49,547 nt of DNA from JBGFRR01 sp041695045 (lineage in GTDB: Bacteria > Bacteroidota > Ignavibacteria > UBA10030). The stretch lies in the NCBI GenBank assembly GCA_041695045.1, contig JBGFRR010000044.1, positions 1-49,547 of the forward strand, read 5' to 3'. The notes under the pieces are model-generated. The model was not told the origin of the DNA. It saw only the letters and a list, made by a program, of their open reading frames with translations, and ran no database searches. This document shows positions 18,687 to 26,268 of the stretch, one piece after another (the stretch's first letter is position 1; each line of letters starts with the position of its first letter). The position numbers were made by a program, and so were the translations under genes.

Positions 18687-20561
18687 TCACATGATGATCT
18701 GCGATACAATACCGCCCACCGTGAACGCGGCAAGCCACGTTCCTATCCAGATTGCTATCCCCTGCCGCACGCCGCGCTCTTTGATCATCACAATCAAAGC
18801 CGTAATGCAGGGGACGAACAGCGTGATTACGATGAGCGCAACGGTAGCCTCCAGCGGGTTGAGCTGGAGAGAATAAAGCCCCGCTGCACCGAAGTCACGA
18901 CGCACGACACCCATGATGAATGCCGTGGCCGCTTCGGCCGGCAGCTGAAGCCACACGGCGGTGAGTGGAGTAAGGAATGTGATAACAGACTGAAGAGCGC
19001 TGGTCAGGTTTGCGATGCCGACGGCGAGCGTTCCGACAAAAAACCACCCGCTCGCCTCCTTCATGAATTGCCACGTCCGCAGGCCTGTTTTCCGAACGAT
19101 ATTGCCGAACCGCGGCCAGCGCATCGGCGGCAAGTCGAGCAACAGTGGCGCCGACATGCCCGGCAAGGTTCTGTGCAGTACCGTTCCGACGGAAATAAAC
19201 ACCGTGGTCATGACGGCGACATACAGGAGAAGAGGACCAAAACCCGCTCCTGCAAGGAGTGAGGCAATCACCGCGAGCTGCGCGGAACAGGGAATCGCGA
19301 ACTGCAAGATGGCGGTCGCGATTGTCTTCTCCCGCTCCGTACCGAGCAAACGAGTTGTGATCGTTGCCGACGTTACGCACCCAAACCCTAACACGATCGG
19401 AATGACTGCCCGTCCGTTAAGACCGAGCGATGTCAGCGACCGGTCGAGCAGCGTCGCAAGGCGCGGCAGATAACCGCTATCTTCCAAAAGCGAGAGGGAG
19501 AAGTAGAACGCGGCAACGAGCGGCAGCAACAAGAACACGAGATAGGTCGTCGTCATCGTGACGATGCCGAACTCACCGACAACCAATTCACTCAGCCACG
19601 AAGAGGGAAGCACGATCGTGCCCACAACATTCCGAATCCATGGTTCCCAGAGGTTCTGTCCGACCTCTCCTTCCGTGAAGCCCACGAGGTCTTGTGCGAT
19701 CGCCTTGCCAACGAAAAGATACAGCACATACAAGACGCCGATGAGAGTGAGAAATCCTGACACAGGCTTGAGAAGGAAGCGGCCGAGCCAATCGGAGAAT
19801 GAACGGTGCGAGTACGTGTCCGACAAAATCTGGTTGATAATATAGTTGACGCGATTCCTGCGGTCGATGTACAGCTCTTCCTGGCGGTCTTCAGCAGGAA
19901 TGCCGTGCCGTCTCGCGATCTCTTGATCGCCTTCGAGGACGAGCAGGGCTTCTGCTTGCGACCCGACTCGATTCAGCATCGTGTGGAGCGACCGATGAAG
20001 CTCCTCACGCTGCACTCCTTCTCGGGCTTCTGCGAGAGCGCGAGCAAGGACATCATCCGGCACTCCTTTCGTTGCGGTGATCGGGATAACCTGCACACCG
20101 AGGAAGCTCGAGAGTTTGGCGATATCGATGACGATGTTATTCTTCTTCACCTCGTCGGTGAAATTCAGCAGCACCGTGAGCCGTTTCCCCATATCGATGA
20201 GCTGTTGGGTAAGAAAGAGGTCGCGCTCGAGATGTGTGCCGTCAACCACGTTGAGGACAATATCCGCCTCCACAATCATATCGCGCGCAACACGCTCTTC
20301 ATCGCTGAACGACGCCACGCTATAGATGCCCGGCGTGTCGTATATCTCGTACGCCCCGTACGCCCCTTTGGTAATCTGAACCGTCGTTCCGGGAAAATTC
20401 GACACATCGACGTAGAGGCCGCTCATGGCGTTAAACAGCAGCGACTTTCCCACGTTGGGATTGCCGGCCAGCGCGACCTTGAGCGTTTCAAGGTCTTGCT
20501 GCAGAAATCTCAACTCGAGATGCCTGTGTCTCGACTGATGCTTCGGTGTCGATTCGGTCAT
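18687..20561 (-). CDS. feoB: Ferrous iron transporter FeoB
   Basis: A 624-residue inner-membrane Fe(II) transporter. The N-terminal G domain has G1 GNPNVGKS, G2 region FPGTTV, G3 DTPGIYS and G4 NFTDE (usual NxxD). A helical linker follows, then about eight or nine membrane helices including the gate-type segment GCVTSATITTRLLGTEREKT and the second gate PCITALIVMIKERG. The length is at the short end for the family, without extra C-terminal domains. It starts three bases after feoA, in one operon with the small zinc-ribbon gene. Confidence 0.95.
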   Translation of the reverse strand: MTESTPKHQSRHRHLELRFLQQDLETLKVALAGNPNVGKSLLFNAMSGLYVDVSNFPGTTVQITKGAYGAYEIYDTPGIYSVASFSDEERVARDMIVEADIVLNVVDGTHLERDLFLTQQLIDMGKRLTVLLNFTDEVKKNNIVIDIAKLSSFLGVQVIPITATKGVPDDVLARALAEAREGVQREELHRSLHTMLNRVGSQAEALLVLEGDQEIARRHGIPAEDRQEELYIDRRNRVNYIINQILSDTYSHRSFSDWLGRFLLKPVSGFLTLIGVLYVLYLFVGKAIAQDLVGFTEGEVGQNLWEPWIRNVVGTIVLPSSWLSELVVGEFGIVTMTTTYLVFLLLPLVAAFYFSLSLLEDSGYLPRLATLLDRSLTSLGLNGRAVIPIVLGFGCVTSATITTRLLGTEREKTIATAILQFAIPCSAQLAVIASLLAGAGFGPLLLYVAVMTTVFISVGTVLHRTLPGMSAPLLLDLPPMRWPRFGNIVRKTGLRTWQFMKEASGWFFVGTLAVGIANLTSALQSVITFLTPLTAVWLQLPAEAATAFIMGVVRRDFGAAGLYSLQLNPLEATVALIVITLFVPCITALIVMIKERGVRQGIAIWIGTWLAAFTVGGIVSQIIM

Positions 20562-20564
20562 CGC

Positions 20565-20807
20565 CTATGATTGCTCCTCAACGGGTGAAACGTGGATGGC
20601 ATCGGCAAGCTGCTTGCCGATGCCGACCTGACTGCGGCCGTTGCGAATCACCACGGTGCCGCCGGGCAAACGCTGCAAGCATTCGACGGTCATGCCCTCA
20701 TAGATTCCTAAGCGAACGAGTTGTGTCCGAAGCGTTCCGTTCGGCAACGCTTTGAGCTTCACCGTTTCACCCGAATGTGCGTCGCTCAACGTTTTCATCG
20801 TTTTCAT
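20565..20807 (-). CDS. feoA: FeoA, SH3-like accessory of FeoB
   Basis: An 80-residue cytoplasmic SH3-fold protein (GETVKLKALPNGTLRTQLVRLGIYEGMTVECLQRLPGGTVVI), typical in length. It is thought to regulate FeoB. An alternative start, three codons in, is at 20798. It is separated from the uspA-like gene upstream by a terminator (20823-20860), so it may have its own promoter in the 150-base gap. Confidence 0.92.
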   Translation of the reverse strand: MKTMKTLSDAHSGETVKLKALPNGTLRTQLVRLGIYEGMTVECLQRLPGGTVVIRNGRSQVGIGKQLADAIHVSPVEEQS

Positions 20808-20822
20808 CTCAATTCAATCTGT

Positions 20823-20860
20823 CAAAAAAAATGCCCCGCCCGAATTGCAGAGCGGGACAT
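20823..20860 (-). terminator. Rho-independent terminator after the Usp gene
   Basis: On the minus strand ATGTCCCGC and GCGGGGCAT form a stem with one mismatch (20832-20860), followed by a T-run at 20823-20831. It separates the hemerythrin/OsmC/TonB/Usp series from feoAB. The stem belongs to the CCCGC/GCGGG palindrome family. Confidence 0.8.
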
Positions 20861-20885
20861 CCCGAACGCGATACCTATCCATCAG

Positions 20886-20904
20886 GCCGGGAACACATCC
20901 CGGC
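20886..20904. repeat. Perfect 7-bp hairpin GCCGGGA/TCCCGGC
   Basis: The arms are at 20886-20892 and 20898-20904 with a five-base loop. It lies between the Usp stop and its terminator, so it may add to termination or be another small palindromic element. Confidence 0.6.
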
Positions 20905-20958
20905 TTGCAGACGTTGAGGCTCCGTCGGTATCGCTGGATCGGCGTTTCAGCAGTGGAC

Positions 20959-21870
20959 TCAGGCAATCAGCGACTTCCCGAATGATTTGACCACAAAGAC
21001 CGGTACGGGCGATGTCCGCACGACTTTCTCCGCCACGCTTCCGACCAGAAAATGCTGGACACCCGTTAAGCCGTGCGTCGCAATGACGATGAGGTCGCTG
21101 CGGTATTCTTGCGCAAATTGCACGATCTGCTGCGCGGGATGGCCTTCCTTCAAGTAGATTTCTGCCGACACGTTCGGCCCACCGACCCGACCGAGCATCG
21201 AGCACATGTTTTCCACCGATGTTTTCTCGACCTCCGGCGTGAATTCAAAAATGGATGTTCGGCCTGTGACGTAGAATGCCGGATGCATTACTTCCTGGAC
21301 TACATGCAGGAGCTGCATCTCGGCTTCGTGCAGCGCCGCAAGTTCCTTGGCGTATGCGAGCGCGTGCTGTGCGTAGTCGGAAAAATCCATCGGCACCAGG
21401 ATGCGTTGAATGGAACTGCCCGCTTTCGGTACCTTTGATTCGCGAACAGTGAGCACAGGAATCCTTGCGTAACGCACCACTTCCTCAGCAACACTTCCCA
21501 ACAACAGATGCTTCACCCCCCGGCGGCCATGCGTCCCCATCACGATCAGATCAATGTCGTGCTCACCAGCGTATTCCAGAATCGACTGGGCAGCAGAAAT
21601 TGCACGCTCTTCGCGGAACACCATCGGGATCGATTGTTGCACAGAACGGTCCGCGGCACCATTCTCCCCTGCCGTCAGTCGCTGGACCAGTTTCTGCAGC
21701 TCTCCGGCGCTCGAGAGCGCACTCTCGCCATCGCCTTCGTACGGCACACGGCAATGAAACACATGAAGCTCGGCTCCGTGCTGCCGTACCATTCTCAACG
21801 CGTACGGATAGGCCTGATCCGCACAGCGGGAAAAGTCCGTCGGGAACAAAACCTTTTTGATGTTCAGCAT
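20959..21870 (-). CDS. Tandem universal stress protein
   Basis: A 303-residue cytoplasmic protein with two Usp domains in tandem. Each ends in the nucleotide-binding pattern G-x2-G-x9-G-S: GTHGRRGVKHLLLGSVAEEV and THGLTGVQHFLVGSVAEKV. The domain starts are VLFPTDFS and ILVPMDFS. AGGAGG lies seven bases before ATG 21870. It follows the TonB-like gene by 17 bases and is probably in the operon read from the sigma-54 promoter at 23674, which fits a general stress role. Confidence 0.93.
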   Translation of the reverse strand: MLNIKKVLFPTDFSRCADQAYPYALRMVRQHGAELHVFHCRVPYEGDGESALSSAGELQKLVQRLTAGENGAADRSVQQSIPMVFREERAISAAQSILEYAGEHDIDLIVMGTHGRRGVKHLLLGSVAEEVVRYARIPVLTVRESKVPKAGSSIQRILVPMDFSDYAQHALAYAKELAALHEAEMQLLHVVQEVMHPAFYVTGRTSIFEFTPEVEKTSVENMCSMLGRVGGPNVSAEIYLKEGHPAQQIVQFAQEYRSDLIVIATHGLTGVQHFLVGSVAEKVVRTSPVPVFVVKSFGKSLIA

Positions 21871-21887
21871 GGTGCTTCCTCCTTTCC

Positions 21888-22607
21888 CTACATCGTCGCA
21901 TCCCTGAGGTTGAAGCGGATGGCGATGGCAACCCTTACCTTTACCGGTTTACCTCGCTGCTTACCGGGAACGAACCTCGATTTCAACAGCGCTTCGACTG
22001 CCGCTTCGTCGCATCCTCCGCCAATCCCTTTCTCGACCGTAACACGGTCAACGCCACCGTGTTCGTTGACGTAGGCGGTAAGGTGCACTCTGCCCTGAAT
22101 ACCCGCGCGAATCGCAAGACTCGGGTACTCCAAACGGCGCATCAATCCCTCGGTCCCTCCAATCAGCTGCGGCAGTTCCTCCACCGCAACGAAGTATTCA
22201 TCCTCGTCGGCTTCGGACTGCTGCGGCCGCGGCGGAGGGGCGTCGTGCGCCAGGTCGATTTCCGAGCTTTGAATCGGAACATCGTCGAGCACCTCTGCCA
22301 TCGGCGCTTCGATTGGGATCGGCGGTCGTGGCGGCGGGGGCGGCCGGCTTTCCTGACGCGTCAGCGCCACATCTTCTAGCGCAACATCTTCCCGCGTGGC
22401 CATAACAATCTGCTTCTTCCCTACCTCGACCGGAAAGAACGTAAAGCCCACGATGACGATCAGCAGCGCAAGGCTGAACGAAATCTCTAACACGCGCTGC
22501 GGCGTTGTGCCGAGTCGTTTGGCAACATCATGAGCAACCTTCGGCGCAATACCGGATGGACGACGCATGCGCCCGAGGAACGGATATCTATGCCGGTCGA
22601 CAATCAT
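21888..22607 (-). CDS. Energy transducer TonB family protein
   Basis: A 239-residue protein. A cytoplasmic N-terminus of ~40 residues precedes one transmembrane helix (ISFSLALLIVIVGFTFF), a Pro-rich periplasmic linker (RPPPPPRPPIPIE) and a C-terminal TonB domain (YPSLAIRAGIQGRVHLTAYV, FVPGKQRGKPVKVRVAIAI). It transduces proton-motive force to outer-membrane receptors or other partners. No exbB/exbD is adjacent. It sits between osmC-like and usp genes in one minus-strand series. Confidence 0.92.
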   Translation of the reverse strand: MIVDRHRYPFLGRMRRPSGIAPKVAHDVAKRLGTTPQRVLEISFSLALLIVIVGFTFFPVEVGKKQIVMATREDVALEDVALTRQESRPPPPPRPPIPIEAPMAEVLDDVPIQSSEIDLAHDAPPPRPQQSEADEDEYFVAVEELPQLIGGTEGLMRRLEYPSLAIRAGIQGRVHLTAYVNEHGGVDRVTVEKGIGGGCDEAAVEALLKSRFVPGKQRGKPVKVRVAIAIRFNLRDATM

Positions 22608-22624
22608 GAGTGGAACTCCACGTC

Positions 22625-23119
22625 TTAATCTGCCAGTACACCGCTCACAGGAGGTTCTGCGTGCTCAAACTCGAGATCCTTGGAGAACGTCTCCGTCAAC
22701 GATTCGATGCGGTAGGAATACGTGATCGGCACGGCGGGCTTGAGCATCGCCGAGACGGAGCAGTACTTGGTTGCAGACAGTTCGATCGCATGCTCAACAT
22801 CCTGGATGCGAAGACCGTCCCCGTACAGGACATACTCAATCGCAATATCGGTGAAGACCTGTGGGTGTTCCTCGCGCACATGCGCTTCGAGATGAACCTC
22901 GAACCGGCCCACAGGAACACGCTTCTTATGCAGGATCGATACCACGTCGCTTGCGGTGCATCCACCAAGGGCGAAAAGCAGCATGTCCTTCGGCCTCGGC
23001 GCGGCTTCCGACCCTTGTAATCCTTCCGGGCCATCCATCACCACCCAGTGTTCGGTGGACGACTTGGCAATGAACGTGACGCCCTGCACCTGCACGATCG
23101 TTGCGGTCTTCAGTCCCAT
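22625..23119 (-). CDS. OsmC/Ohr family peroxidase-like protein
   Basis: A 164-residue protein with the two redox Cys of the family: GGCTASDVV and KYCSVSAML. Members reduce organic or inorganic hydroperoxides using thiols. AAGGAGG precedes the start, and the ATG overlaps the end of the hemerythrin gene (ATGGGACTGA), so the two are coupled. The context (hemerythrin, Usp) supports a role in oxidative or nitrosative stress. Confidence 0.93.
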   Translation of the reverse strand: MGLKTATIVQVQGVTFIAKSSTEHWVVMDGPEGLQGSEAAPRPKDMLLFALGGCTASDVVSILHKKRVPVGRFEVHLEAHVREEHPQVFTDIAIEYVLYGDGLRIQDVEHAIELSATKYCSVSAMLKPAVPITYSYRIESLTETFSKDLEFEHAEPPVSGVLAD

Positions 23120-23607
23120 TGAGAAATCCTCCTTGTGTGTGCGTTGGTTAATAATTTGTCATGCTTGAGTTGCGCGGCCAGCTTTTCCGCCGTCTCAGCA
23201 GGTATCTGTTCCTCGAAGGTCTTAAACAAGACCCGCTCTTCTTTTCGGATGTGGCTTTCCAACAGATCCGCAAAACTTCTGATGTCGTCCACGCTCACCC
23301 CACTCTGGTGCGTGCGCATCCACTCCACAAGCGAGCGCAGACGTGTACGCTCCTCTCGAAGCTCCGCAATCACCGGCAGGTCGCCTAATTCAACCTCCAT
23401 TGCCGGAAAGAGAATCTCTTCTTCTTGCTTGAAGTGGTCGGCAAGTTCCTTATCGAAAAATCCCACAATGACTCTTCCTAACTCAATCACGACGCTGGCA
23501 TTGCTGCCGTACTGCTGCACATAACGCTGGAGGCGGTGGCTCATTACCAGTCCGTGATGATGGTCGTACGAGAATTGCAGAAGTGCTTCATGGCGCTGTG
23601 TGGACAT
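23110..23607 (-). CDS. Hemerythrin (HHE) domain protein
   Basis: About 165 residues with the carboxylate/His pattern of a di-iron hemerythrin fold: FSYDHHHGLVMSHRL, HFKQEEEILFPAME and LLESHIRKEERVLFKTFEE. AAGGAGC lies six bases before ATG 23607, preferred over an upstream start at 23628. Bacterial members sense or bind O2 or NO, or repair Fe-S clusters (YtfE-like). It is the first gene after the sigma-54 promoter at 23674-23689 and is coupled to the OsmC-like gene. Confidence 0.92.
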   Translation of the reverse strand: MSTQRHEALLQFSYDHHHGLVMSHRLQRYVQQYGSNASVVIELGRVIVGFFDKELADHFKQEEEILFPAMEVELGDLPVIAELREERTRLRSLVEWMRTHQSGVSVDDIRSFADLLESHIRKEERVLFKTFEEQIPAETAEKLAAQLKHDKLLTNAHTRRISQWD

Positions 23608-23673
23608 CGATTGCTCCTTATTATGCAACGTGTGTTGGCCGCATGGAACTCAGTGTCAACTACACATTCTCTG

Positions 23674-23689
23674 TGCAAGGAGTGTGCCT
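23674..23689 (-). promoter_or_regulatory. Sigma-54 promoter for the hemerythrin/OsmC operon
   Basis: On the minus strand the site is AGGCACACTCCTTGCA: GG and GC invariant, exact spacing, TTGCA at -12, and the same first-base deviation as the promoter at 12460. The predicted transcript starts about 55 bases before ATG 23607. Confidence 0.75.
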
Positions 23690-23798
23690 GAGGAAAATCA
23701 GGAATTTGATAGTCCTCCATGGATTGTTTTCTTGGGAATGGGAAGAATGGGGTGGGTGTTTCGTAATGTTAGGAAGGCAAGAACGCTGAGAAAAACAG

Positions 23799-23845
23799 AG
23801 TACCCGGCGCCCTTCAAGGAGGAGTAAAAAGAGCGCCGGAGTACT
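23799..23845 (-). terminator. Probable terminator after mobA
   Basis: On the minus strand AGTACTCCGGCGC pairs with GCGCCGGGTACT (one bulge) across a ~22-base loop, followed by CTGTTTTT. It lies 35 bases beyond the mobA stop. The loop is long, so termination strength is uncertain. Confidence 0.5.
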
Positions 23846-23880
23846 CAAGCGGCCGAAGGGGGAGCGCCTTCAGCCGGAAC

Positions 23881-24498
23881 TCAGGAGAGCGGCGACCTCT
23901 GACCGAACCGCTGATACTCGGCTGGCGTGTTGATGTTCACGAGCGCCGCACTGAAGTCGAGTTTGCGGGAAACCTCCGCAGGAACGACGACGGTGTCCAC
24001 ACACTCCAGCAGCACCGAGACCGAGTACTGCTGCCGGTTTAACTGCCGTTCGATGATAGGAAGGACTCGCCGCGCATACACTGCGCACAAGGGTTGAATG
24101 CGTTGACCGACGGAGTACGCAACAACATCCGCGTCGTGCGACCGGCCACAGAGATAGCGAAGTGCTCGTGCGGAAAGAGCCGGCATGTCGCACGAGACCA
24201 CACAGACTCGTTCAGTCGATGTATGCACGAGCGCAGAATGAATCCCACCAAGCGGACCGGCACCCTGAATAATATCCCCGTATGTTCGAAGGCCGAGGTC
24301 GTCGTAGCGGCCGGCGACATCGGCAACGACGATCACGTCGCGAAACACTTCTGCCTTGACGCCGGCAATGTGTTCGATAAACGACGTGCCGATAAGCGGC
24401 AGCAGCGCCTTCTCACGGCCCATCCGTGTGCTCCTCCCTCCGGCAAGGATGGCCCCGGTGATATCAGTGATCGGCTGTTTCTTCATGGGTCGTTTCAT
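23881..24498 (-). CDS. mobA: Molybdenum cofactor guanylyltransferase MobA
   Basis: About 205 residues. The N-terminal nucleotide-binding loop LAGGRSTRMGREKALLPL is diagnostic; GPLGGIHSAL and VSCDMPALSARAL follow as in the family. It links GMP from GTP to Mo-molybdopterin to make the bis-MGD cofactor of DMSO-reductase-family enzymes. The start is uncertain (24516, 24498 or 24486; no clear ribosome site); all overlap the 3' end of the FmdE-like gene. It is last in the hemN-moaA-fmdE-mobA series. Confidence 0.93.
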   Translation of the reverse strand: MKRPMKKQPITDITGAILAGGRSTRMGREKALLPLIGTSFIEHIAGVKAEVFRDVIVVADVAGRYDDLGLRTYGDIIQGAGPLGGIHSALVHTSTERVCVVSCDMPALSARALRYLCGRSHDADVVAYSVGQRIQPLCAVYARRVLPIIERQLNRQQYSVSVLLECVDTVVVPAEVSRKLDFSAALVNINTPAEYQRFGQRSPLS

Positions 24499-25105
24499 TG
24501 AGTGCGGCGGCGTCATCGTGACGTGCTTTGGGGCGGTAGTATCCTCCCTGTGCACACGACTTACAGAGGATTGCTCCTGCACTGTGTACTTCGCGCTCGT
24601 TGTTCACTTCTTCACCGCACCGCTCACAAACCGCTTTTTTCCCTTTTGTGCTTACGATGCGTTCGACGGGCACGACAAGTTCAACCTCCTGTACCGCGAA
24701 TAAATCGTCATCCTCCATCGTTTGATAGCCGTAGAGTTGAGCCTCCCATTTTGAATATCCCGATGGCGCGAATACCCGCGCTGCTTCGCGAATTCCCTTC
24801 CTCGGCACAAAGCGGACCGCTCTGCCGGTCGCGGTATCCACAAATGTGGCAGCAATTTTTCCGTAGTCTTCCACACGCAGTGTCCGGTGCCCGACCGTGC
24901 AGCCGGTTGCCGCGATAATGCCGTCGATAACACAGCCGTCCGATTCAACGATGGTCAGCAGGCGCTTGTCCGACTGCGGCAGCTCAAGACCGAGCACGCG
25001 TGCGGCGAGTATCCCCATGCGAACGCCCAACACCTGTCGCGGACACAGATGCCGGTGCGAGCGGGATGATTCTTCCAACAGTTCGGCGAGCGTTCGTGCG
25101 GTCAT
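24464..25105 (-). CDS. FmdE/FwdE-family protein with C-terminal zinc ribbon
   Basis: About 213 residues. The N-terminal FmdE domain has SHRHLCPRQVLGVRMG and ESDGCVIDGIIAATGCTVG, including the conserved His/Cys residues. A C-terminal ribbon CERCGEEV...CKSC follows. GGAGG lies nine bases before ATG 25105. The family is named for a subunit of methanogen formylmethanofuran dehydrogenase but is common in non-methanogens near Mo/W enzyme genes. Here it lies between moaA and mobA, which supports a role in Mo/W enzyme assembly or metal binding. The precise function is unknown. Confidence 0.88.
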   Translation of the reverse strand: MTARTLAELLEESSRSHRHLCPRQVLGVRMGILAARVLGLELPQSDKRLLTIVESDGCVIDGIIAATGCTVGHRTLRVEDYGKIAATFVDTATGRAVRFVPRKGIREAARVFAPSGYSKWEAQLYGYQTMEDDDLFAVQEVELVVPVERIVSTKGKKAVCERCGEEVNNEREVHSAGAILCKSCAQGGYYRPKARHDDAAALNETTHEETADH

Positions 25106-25110
25106 CGCCA

Positions 25111-26268
25111 CTATCCTCCGATTGCCGTCATGGCTTGGTGCGGATTTGAACTGAGCGCTTCAGCACCCGGATGTTGTTTCCATTTGAGAATAACTGCTGC
25201 GCGTATGGTGTCTTCGATAACATCGCGTGAGGCGCCGGCTCGAAGAAGCCGCTTGAGGTCGAAAGGCTCTGTCGAGAACAAGCAATTGCGCATCGTGCCG
25301 TCTGCGGCAAGACGAAGCCGGCTGCAATCGCCGCAGAAGGGGTCGCTCATCGTTGTGATGAAGCCGACCGTTGCGGAAGAATTTCCGACGCGGAACTCCT
25401 TCGCCGGCCCCTTCACCTCCGCTTCAGAGGCAAGTTCCGCTTTACGGAATCTCCCGCTTCTCAGTCCCGCCTTATAGGGATCCCGCTCACAGGCGGGATC
25501 CAAAGAGCGGGAGATTCCGCTGCAAGCCCCGTTAACGGGGCAAGTGGGATTCCAAAAGAGCGGAACCGTACAGCAGGACGGCGTCAGCTCATACCGCGCT
25601 GTGATCACCTTCATCATCTCGCGGTACGGCACCAACTTCCCCTCAGTCCAGGCATTGTCGACAAACGGCATGTATTCGATAAACCGTAGGTGCAGCGAGA
25701 GCGCCTGTGCAAACTCCACAAAATCCAACAGCTCGTCGTCATTGAAGCCGCGCATCACAACCGTATTAATCTTCACCGCATCAAACCCTGCATCGACGGC
25801 GGCTTCGATGCCCCGCAGAACCTCGGCGAACTGTTGCCTGCGCGCCATCGCCTCGAATCGGTCCGGCTTGAGCGAATCAAGACTAATGTTCAACTGCTGC
25901 ACACCGGCTGAGCGGAGCGGATGCACTTTTTCTTCCAACAGCACGCCGTTGGTCGAGAGCGCAAGCGTTTGCAGTCCGGGGATCGTTGCAAGCCGGGTGC
26001 ACAGGTCTTCAACGCCTTTCCGCACCAGAGGCTCGCCGCCTGTAACACGAATTTTTTGAACGCCGAGGTCAACAAAGATGGACGCCAGGTCGACGATCTC
26101 ATCGAATGTCAACAGCTCGTCCCGCTCAACGAGCGCGATGCCATGCGGCGGCATACAATAGCGGCAGCGGAGATTGCAGCGGTCCGTCACCGAGATGCGC
26201 AGGTAGTTGTGCAGCCGACCGAAGCGGTCGGTCAGCTTGGCGCGTGGCCGTGCGGACTCGTTCTGCAC
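25111..26268 (-). CDS. moaA: GTP 3',8-cyclase MoaA with an in-frame insertion
   Basis: A radical-SAM enzyme for the first step of molybdopterin synthesis. Seen: N-terminal cluster CNLRCRYC, SAM motif VTGGEPLVR, C-terminal cluster FCGDCSRLRL...MRNC, and the terminal Gly-Gly. GTG start next to the hemN stop, with AAGGA upstream. At 385 residues it is about 50 longer than usual. Residues ~231-283, between YELTP and EVKGPAKEFRVG, look unrelated to the family and are encoded by a nested palindromic element (25434-25566). The frame stays open and the catalytic parts are intact, so the protein may still work. Confidence 0.93.
   Translation of the reverse strand: MQNESARPRAKLTDRFGRLHNYLRISVTDRCNLRCRYCMPPHGIALVERDELLTFDEIVDLASIFVDLGVQKIRVTGGEPLVRKGVEDLCTRLATIPGLQTLALSTNGVLLEEKVHPLRSAGVQQLNISLDSLKPDRFEAMARRQQFAEVLRGIEAAVDAGFDAVKINTVVMRGFNDDELLDFVEFAQALSLHLRFIEYMPFVDNAWTEGKLVPYREMMKVITARYELTPSCCTVPLFWNPTCPVNGACSGISRSLDPACERDPYKAGLRSGRFRKAELASEAEVKGPAKEFRVGNSSATVGFITTMSDPFCGDCSRLRLAADGTMRNCLFSTEPFDLKRLLRAGASRDVIEDTIRAAVILKWKQHPGAEALSSNPHQAMTAIGG
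25434..25566. repeat. Nested palindromic element inside moaA
   Basis: Bounded by GTTCCGCT (25434-25441) and AGCGGAAC (25559-25566). Inside are a stem GGAATCTCCCGCT/AGCGGGAGATTCC, the hairpin GATCCCGC/GCGGGATC, TTCCG/CGGAA, and the perfect palindrome GCCCCGTTAACGGGGC (25526-25541). Words such as AAGAGCGGAACC and GGCGGGATCC are shared with the intergenic block at 29222-29368. Confidence 0.8.
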
